Positions 58,067 through 64,000 of a stretch of 64,000 bases of DNA are shown here, piece by piece. The stretch covers positions 58,918-122,917 of the forward strand of contig JAPLDH010000016.1 in the NCBI GenBank assembly GCA_026391355.1, in the 5' to 3' direction. The position numbers were made by a program, and so were the translations under genes. Positions within the stretch are counted from its first letter, which is position 1, and each line of letters begins with the position of its first letter. The DNA is from Bacteroidota bacterium (GTDB lineage: Bacteria; Bacteroidota; Bacteroidia; Bacteroidales; FEN-979). Under the pieces are notes generated by a model that saw nothing but the letters and a program-made list of their open reading frames with translations, was not told the DNA's origin and did no database searches.

Positions 58067-59728
58067 ATGAAAAGTATAAACGAAGAGTCAACCTTAAGAC
58101 AATTACTCTCATTGCCTAATGAAAATGAAGTAGTTGAGTTCAAAGAGGCAAAAAACACATATGATTTTACAAAATTGGGGAAGTATTTTTCCGCTTTAAG
58201 TAATGAAGCAAATCTACAAGGCAAACCTTTTGCATGGCTAGTATTTGGCGTCGAGGATAAACATCATCATATCGTTGGTAGTCATTTTCGTCCCATTCGA
58301 AAAGACTTGGATAGCTTAAAAAGTGAAATAGGGAATAAAACCACAAATCGAATAACTTTTATTGAGATTTACGAAGTACATCTACCCGAAGGAAGGGTGG
58401 TAATGTTTCAGATTCCTGCAGCTCCAAAGGGTTTTCCGATAGCCTTTGAGGGACACTATTATGGTCGTGATGGTGAGGATTTGGTTCCACTAAATCTGGA
58501 AGAAATAGAAAGAATCAGGGCACAAGCTACTACTGAGGATTGGAGTGCTGCAATCATTCCTGATGCCATCATTGATGATCTGGATAAGGATGCTATATTG
58601 GTTGCCCGTAATAATTTCAAAAACAAATTCTCAGAAAAAGCATCAGAGGTTGATAATTGGGATGATACAACATTTCTTAATAAGTCAAAAATTCTCAATA
58701 AAGGAAGAATTACAAGGGCTGCCATTATATTATTAGGCAAAGAAGAATCAGAGCATTTAATCAGTCCGGCAGAGGCAAAAATCAGATGGTTACTCAAAGA
58801 TGCCAGCGGCAATGATAAAGATTATATGATTGTTGGATGTCCTTTTTTATTGGCTGTTGACAAAATCTATAACCGGATTCGCAATCTGAAATATCGTTAC
58901 CTTAAAGATGGCACCCTTTTCCCGGATGAAGTGAACCAATATGAACCTTTTATCATTCGTGAAGCACTGAATAATTGTATTGCGCATCAGGACTACACAA
59001 AAAATGGGAGAATAAATGTTATTGAATTGGATGATCAGTTGATATTCACAAATCTTGGGAGTTTCATCCCTGGAAGTGTCGAAAGAGTCGTTAAAGAAAA
59101 TGCTCCCGAAGAACATTACCGGAATCGGTTCCTAGCTACAGCAATGTTTAACCTTAAGATGGTTGACACTGCCGGCGGAGGAATCCGGAAAATGTTCAAC
59201 TTCCAGCGTGAACGATTCTTTCCCATGCCTGATTATAACCTGTCTGATGGGAAAGTCAAAGTTACTATCACTGGCAAGGTTTTAGATGTAGAGTACGCAA
59301 GGGTACTCGCTAAAAACAGAGATTTGACACTTGAAGAAATCATGATGCTGGATAAAGTCCAGAAGAAACAACGACTGAATAATTTCGAGGAAAAACACCT
59401 TAAAGCAAAACGATTAATAGAAGGAAGAAAACCCAATTATTTTATTTCATTAAAAGTTGCTCAACAAACTGGACAAAAAGCAACCTACACGAAAAATAAA
59501 GCATTTGATAAAGCATACTACCTGGATCTTATAATAAAATCATTAACAGAACATGGTCATATAAATAGGTCTGATGTCGATGAATTATTATGGAATAAAC
59601 TACCAGATTGGATGAGTGAACAGCAAAAGAAACATAAAGTTAACAATTTACTTTCTGAATTGAGACATAAAGGGGCTATTAAAAACATTGGAACCGATAA
59701 CAAGCCAAATTGGATACTAATTAAGTAG
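58067..59728 (+). CDS. AlbA_2 (Schlafen-like) domain ATP-binding protein
   Basis: ENEVVEFKEAKNTYDFTKLGKYFSALSNEANLQGKPFAWLVFGVED; HYYGRDGEDLVPLNLEEIERIR; IREALNNCIAHQDYTKNGRI; FLATAMFNLKMVDTAGGGIRKMF. Confidence 0.92.
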   Translation: MKSINEESTLRQLLSLPNENEVVEFKEAKNTYDFTKLGKYFSALSNEANLQGKPFAWLVFGVEDKHHHIVGSHFRPIRKDLDSLKSEIGNKTTNRITFIEIYEVHLPEGRVVMFQIPAAPKGFPIAFEGHYYGRDGEDLVPLNLEEIERIRAQATTEDWSAAIIPDAIIDDLDKDAILVARNNFKNKFSEKASEVDNWDDTTFLNKSKILNKGRITRAAIILLGKEESEHLISPAEAKIRWLLKDASGNDKDYMIVGCPFLLAVDKIYNRIRNLKYRYLKDGTLFPDEVNQYEPFIIREALNNCIAHQDYTKNGRINVIELDDQLIFTNLGSFIPGSVERVVKENAPEEHYRNRFLATAMFNLKMVDTAGGGIRKMFNFQRERFFPMPDYNLSDGKVKVTITGKVLDVEYARVLAKNRDLTLEEIMMLDKVQKKQRLNNFEEKHLKAKRLIEGRKPNYFISLKVAQQTGQKATYTKNKAFDKAYYLDLIIKSLTEHGHINRSDVDELLWNKLPDWMSEQQKKHKVNNLLSELRHKGAIKNIGTDNKPNWILIK

Positions 59729-59734
59729 TCAATA

Positions 59735-59878
59735 ATTAGACAAACTATTAGACAAACTATTAGATAAACTATTAGATATAATGTTAAATTGGCTATTAAA
59801 CAGGCTGTTAAACAGGACATTAGGATAACGATTAGATTAGCTTTTCGATTAACTATTAGATAAACTATTAGATAAATT
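59735..59878 (+). repeat. Minisatellite: 12 tandem 12-bp units, consensus ATTAGAtAAACT
   Basis: Twelve consecutive indel-free 12-mers: attagacaaact x2, attagataaact, attagatataat, gttaaattggct, attaaacaggct, gttaaacaggac, attaggataacg, attagattagct, tttcgattaact, attagataaact, attagataaatt. Confidence 0.9.
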
Positions 59879-59891
59879 TATTTCTTCATAC

Positions 59892-62800
59892 ATGCAGACC
59901 CCCTCCTTCAAAGAAGACCACATCAGCCAGATACCGGCATTACAGATGCTGATAAAATTGGGTTATACGTACCTCAGTCCTGAAGAAGCATTGCAATTCC
60001 GAGGGAATAAAACCACCAACGTAATTCTAGAAGATATTCTCCGAAAGCAACTGAAAGAGATCAATGTAAGGAAAGTCAGCTCTACCCGGGAGATGATTTT
60101 CTCTGATGCCAATATTGAAAATGGTATCCAGGCTTTGAAAGACATGCCCATGAATGAAGGGTATATTTCTGCCTGCGAACAAGCCTACAACCTCTTAACA
60201 CTTGGTAAAGCCTTTGAGCAAAGTATTGATGGAAATAAAAAAAGTTTCACCCTTTATTATATTGATTGGTCTCCGGAAACTTTCTTTACAAACAACGTTT
60301 TTCATGTCACGGAAGAATACAGCGTAATGCGCAGTACCAGTAAAGAACATTATAGGCCGGACATTGTTCTTTTTGTCAATGGAATTCCTTTGTGCATAAT
60401 TGAATGCAAGCGACCGGATATGAAAGACCCTATTGCGCAAGCGATTTCTCAACATCTCCGGAATCAGCATGAAGATGGAATCCGCAGTCTGTACGTGTAT
60501 GCCCAATGCCTTTTAAGTATCGGCACAAACGAAGCCAGTTTTGCCACAAACGGTACGCCCGAAAAGTTCTGGTCTATTTGGCATGAGAAATTCAATAATA
60601 AAAGTGAAGAAGAACAATACCGGAATCATTTGTTGGAAATTAAAAATCAGCCTTTATCGCTTGACCAGAAAAATCAACTCTTTGCCGATCGGTTTAAATA
60701 TGTCCGGAGCTACTTTGATGCATTGGAATCGGAGAAAATCCTGCCGGTTACCCAAGATGAATACCTTTTCGGCTTGTGCAGTCCGAAACGAATATTAGAC
60801 ATGGCTTTTAATTATATTCTATTCGATAACGGGGAAAAGAAGATTGCCCGTTACCAGCAGTTTTTTGTCATTAAAAAGGCCATGGATCGTATCCGCACGA
60901 TAGAAGGTGGGAAGAGAAAAGGAGGGGTAATCTGGCATACTCAGGGTAGTGGAAAGTCGCTTACCATGGTGATGCTGGCCCAGGCCATAGCGCTTGAGAA
61001 AAGCATTGTAAACCCCAAGATTATTTTGGTCACAGACCGTGTGGATCTTGATGAACAGATTACCGGAACGTTTCGCAAATGCGGAATGTTCGTTGACAAT
61101 GCAACTACCGGACAGCGCCTCGTTGATCTTCTGGAGAGCAAGAGTGATGCTGTTGTTACTACTGTTATCAACAAATTTGAGGCAGCAGTCAGGAAGATCA
61201 TCAAACCCATTGAAAACCCGAACATTTTTGTCCTGGTCGATGAAGGGCACCGTACTCAGTATGGCATGTTTAATATCAATATGCAAAAAACCCTGCCCAA
61301 TGCATGTTTTATCGCCATGACCGGAACACCGTTGTTTAAGAAAGATAAAAATACTGCCATCAAGTTTGGTGGTATCATTGATGAATATACCGTGGATCGG
61401 GCTGTAAAAGACAAAGCCGTTGTTCCATTGTTGTATGAAGGTCGTCATGCAAAGCAGGTTGTTCATGAAAAAGCAGTTGATGATTATTTCAACCTGATTT
61501 CTGAACCGTTGACAGAATATCAGAAAGCCGACCTGAAAAAAAAGATGAGTCGCGCTGATCACTTGAATGCAGCAGAACAAAAAATCTATGCAATAGCATG
61601 GGACCTGAGTCTTCATTTCAGGAATAATTTTCAGCATCGTACCCCCTTTAAAGGGCAACTTGTGTGCGACAGAAAGGAAAACGCTATCAAGTACAAATCC
61701 TGTCTAGATGATATTGGGATTGTCACATCCGAAGTTTTAATCTCCCCTCCAGACGATCGTGAAGGCGAGGATAGTTCCTTTGGAGAGACATCGGACAGAG
61801 TTAAGCGTTTCTGGAAAAAGATGATGGATGAGCATGGCAGTCCGAAACGTTATGAAAAGAACATCATAAGTCGTTTCAAGTACCAGCCAACCCCTGAAAT
61901 TATTATTGTGGTTGATAAGCTTCTGACCGGGTTCGATGAGCCAAAGAACATTGTTCTTTATCTGACACGGAAACTTCAAGGTCATTCACTCTTACAAGCA
62001 ATAGCCAGAGTAAACCGTGTATATACTGATAAAGATTATGGCTACATCATTGATTATTATGGAGTGATTGAACAGTTGGATGATGCACTGCAATTGTACT
62101 CTTCCTTTGAAGATTTTGACCTGGATGATCTTGGCCAGACACTTACCAACATCATTGATGAAGTAAAGAAACTTCCGCAAATACATTCTGAACTCTGGGA
62201 TGTTTTTAAAACAATCACCAACAAGCGCGATGCAGAAGGTTATCAGCAATTTCTGAAAGATGAATCGATCCGGGTTGTGTTTTATGATAAGCTGCTGGCA
62301 TTTGCAAGGATATTAAAACTGGCATTCGCCTCTATTCAATTCCACAAGGAAACGGATGAAAAGACCATTGACCGGTACAAAGAAGACCTTGCTTTCTTCC
62401 TGAAATTAAGAAGCGCTGTATTGCAACGCTATTCTGATGATGTGGATTACAGGCAATATGAAGGTCAGATACAGAAACTTATTGATACTCATGTGCAAAC
62501 CGACGATGTGAAACCAATTACGGAACTGGTGAACATTTTCGAGAAAGAACGGTTTGAAGAGGAAGTTGAGAAAACTGTAGGTATTGCTGCCAAGGCCGAT
62601 AAAATTGCATCCAGGACAGCAAAACATATTTCAGAGAAAATGGAGGAAGATCCCGCCTTCTATAAAAAGTTCTCGGAAATGTTAAAAGAAACCATTGAAC
62701 TTCATGAGTTGGGCCGCATCAACGACGCCCAGAAATTAAAGAAGGTTACTGAAATCATGAATGCAGTACTTTCACATACCGATGCAGATATTCCGGAATC

Positions 62801-63113
62801 ATTAGAGGGCAGGGATGTGGCAAAAGCATTCTTCGGGTTGGCTAAAGAGGGTCTTACGGATAAGTTTCAGGATGAAACAATATTGAAAAGCATTTCCGCC
62901 GATATTGCACTTGCAGCAGATGAAATCATTATGAAACATATTGTTGTTGACTGGCAGATAAAGATAGACGTTCCAAAGCGTATGTTTCATTTAATTGGTG
63001 ATTATCTGATCGATGAAGTCAGGGATAAATACCATCTTCAAATGACATTTGAGGAAATTGACAGTATTGCTGAACAGATTGTTGATGTTGCAAAGATCAG
63101 ATACAAGAAATGA
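59892..63113 (+). CDS. hsdR: Type I restriction endonuclease subunit R
   Basis: IVLFVNGIPLCIIECKRPD nuclease motif; VIWHTQGSGKSLTMVMLA Walker A; ILVTDRVDLDEQI; VLVDEGHRTQYG; FIAMTGTPLF; QAIARVNRVY. Confidence 0.97.
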   Translation: MQTPSFKEDHISQIPALQMLIKLGYTYLSPEEALQFRGNKTTNVILEDILRKQLKEINVRKVSSTREMIFSDANIENGIQALKDMPMNEGYISACEQAYNLLTLGKAFEQSIDGNKKSFTLYYIDWSPETFFTNNVFHVTEEYSVMRSTSKEHYRPDIVLFVNGIPLCIIECKRPDMKDPIAQAISQHLRNQHEDGIRSLYVYAQCLLSIGTNEASFATNGTPEKFWSIWHEKFNNKSEEEQYRNHLLEIKNQPLSLDQKNQLFADRFKYVRSYFDALESEKILPVTQDEYLFGLCSPKRILDMAFNYILFDNGEKKIARYQQFFVIKKAMDRIRTIEGGKRKGGVIWHTQGSGKSLTMVMLAQAIALEKSIVNPKIILVTDRVDLDEQITGTFRKCGMFVDNATTGQRLVDLLESKSDAVVTTVINKFEAAVRKIIKPIENPNIFVLVDEGHRTQYGMFNINMQKTLPNACFIAMTGTPLFKKDKNTAIKFGGIIDEYTVDRAVKDKAVVPLLYEGRHAKQVVHEKAVDDYFNLISEPLTEYQKADLKKKMSRADHLNAAEQKIYAIAWDLSLHFRNNFQHRTPFKGQLVCDRKENAIKYKSCLDDIGIVTSEVLISPPDDREGEDSSFGETSDRVKRFWKKMMDEHGSPKRYEKNIISRFKYQPTPEIIIVVDKLLTGFDEPKNIVLYLTRKLQGHSLLQAIARVNRVYTDKDYGYIIDYYGVIEQLDDALQLYSSFEDFDLDDLGQTLTNIIDEVKKLPQIHSELWDVFKTITNKRDAEGYQQFLKDESIRVVFYDKLLAFARILKLAFASIQFHKETDEKTIDRYKEDLAFFLKLRSAVLQRYSDDVDYRQYEGQIQKLIDTHVQTDDVKPITELVNIFEKERFEEEVEKTVGIAAKADKIASRTAKHISEKMEEDPAFYKKFSEMLKETIELHELGRINDAQKLKKVTEIMNAVLSHTDADIPESLEGRDVAKAFFGLAKEGLTDKFQDETILKSISADIALAADEIIMKHIVVDWQIKIDVPKRMFHLIGDYLIDEVRDKYHLQMTFEEIDSIAEQIVDVAKIRYKK

Positions 63114-63805
63114 TGGATTCCATTGAATTCGGTTCAAAGACCATAGCATTCCAGTTGATTTTTTCAGACCGGAAATCGCTTGGTATAACCATTACTCCCA
63201 ATATGGAAGTCATGGTCAAGGCACCACGGAATGTTTCTTTCGAAAGAATAAAAGAGAAAGTAAAAAAGAAAGCCCCCTGGATCATTAAGCAGCAGGGGTA
63301 TTTTTTGTCGTTTCTTCCGAGAACACCTGAGAAAAAGTATGTGAGTGGTGAAACCCATCTTTATATGGGTAGGCAATACCGTTTAAAAATAACAGAAGCT
63401 AAGTCAAACATTGTTCATTTCCGGGGAAGGTTTTTTGAAGTCCAGATGAAAAAGAAATCGAATGCAAAAACCCTTCTTAGACAATGGTACCGGGAAAGAG
63501 CGAAGCTTAAGTTTGCCGAAATTGCGGAACCATGGATCCAACGGTTTGAAAAGTACAATGTCAAACCAGAATCCATATATTTACAGGAAATGCCCACTCG
63601 CTGGGGAAGCTGCACACCCAAGGGGAAGATCATTCTGAATCCGGAACTTATTAAAGCGCCTAAACCCTGCATTGAATATGTGATTATCCATGAATTATGT
63701 CATCTTGTCCACCCGAATCATACCAATTCCTTCATACAATTGCAGGAAAAGATGATGCCGGATTGGGAAAAATGGAAGGCGAAACTTGAAACACTATTGG
63801 CTTAA
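63110..63805 (+). CDS. YgjP/SprT-like M48-type metallopeptidase
   Basis: LQEMPTRWGSCTPKGKIILNPELI...CIEYVIIHELCHLVHPNHTNSF (HExxH); overlaps the hsdR stop by 4 bp. Confidence 0.93.
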   Translation: MMDSIEFGSKTIAFQLIFSDRKSLGITITPNMEVMVKAPRNVSFERIKEKVKKKAPWIIKQQGYFLSFLPRTPEKKYVSGETHLYMGRQYRLKITEAKSNIVHFRGRFFEVQMKKKSNAKTLLRQWYRERAKLKFAEIAEPWIQRFEKYNVKPESIYLQEMPTRWGSCTPKGKIILNPELIKAPKPCIEYVIIHELCHLVHPNHTNSFIQLQEKMMPDWEKWKAKLETLLA

Positions 63806-64000
63806 TTTTGATCCTTTTTATTTATCAAACGGTAACTTTGATGGTTTTTTGTGTATGTCTTTTTGACCCTGATCTAAACTGCTACCAGCAAACGGTACAA
63901 ATTGATACCACCCCGGGGAGAAGGCGACCACGTTATGGGTCTAGTAGATATCATTAAGGCAAGTATCAGGGAGCATTTCGATGTTTCATTTTGAGAGGTA

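Noticed and set aside
59735-59878. CRISPR array candidate
   Set aside because: Units are contiguous 12-mers without spacers; this is a minisatellite.
60819-61658. 279-aa minus-strand ORF opposite hsdR
   Set aside because: Overlaps the helicase motifs of a strongly supported HsdR.

Overview
A Bacteroidota-type chromosomal window, judged by T9SS sorting domains, FISUMP proteins, LytTR/LytS regulators and C10 peptidases. No rRNA, tRNA or CRISPR array was recognised.

Left part (about 1-26 kb): secreted and FISUMP proteins; small gene cassettes separated by repeats (DUF4160/DUF2442 and a four-helix-bundle S23/IVP-like gene); an L-rhamnose utilisation operon (rhaT, rhaA, GH78 rhamnosidase, FGGY kinase, tandem class II aldolase); metabolic genes; and a two-component propeller histidine kinase with a LytTR regulator.

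Middle (about 25.8-33.2 kb): a scarred zone. It holds an IS3 transposase tail, two fragments of a tyrosine recombinase flanking an aldo/keto reductase, a decayed AbiEi/AbiEii/TOTE-primase module, palindromic ATG(C/T)AAA-type hairpins, and four copies of a GTCGTGGTAC-linked repeat.

Right part (about 33.2-64 kb): a mobile defence island. It contains an intact tyrosine recombinase, AbiEi/AbiEii, a 1000-aa TOTE-type primase-helicase, an ScoMcrA-like SBD-HNH nuclease, a second HNH nuclease, an excisionase/primase-helicase/RadC core, a DUF262-DUF1524 (GmrSD-like) protein, and an elaborated type I R-M locus. That locus includes a half-size S gene, a metallophosphoesterase, a wHTH-PIN-transmembrane protein, an AlbA_2 ATPase-like protein, HsdR and a YgjP-type metallopeptidase.

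Most notable: (1) the order integrase > AbiEi > AbiEii > TOTE primase-helicase occurs twice, once intact and once decayed, which suggests a recurrent integrase-linked defence cassette; (2) a predicted membrane-anchored PIN protein is embedded in the type I R-M operon; (3) a 12 x 12-bp indel-free minisatellite lies in frame after the AlbA_2 gene stop, just before hsdR. All assignments come from reading motifs by eye; no database search was run.
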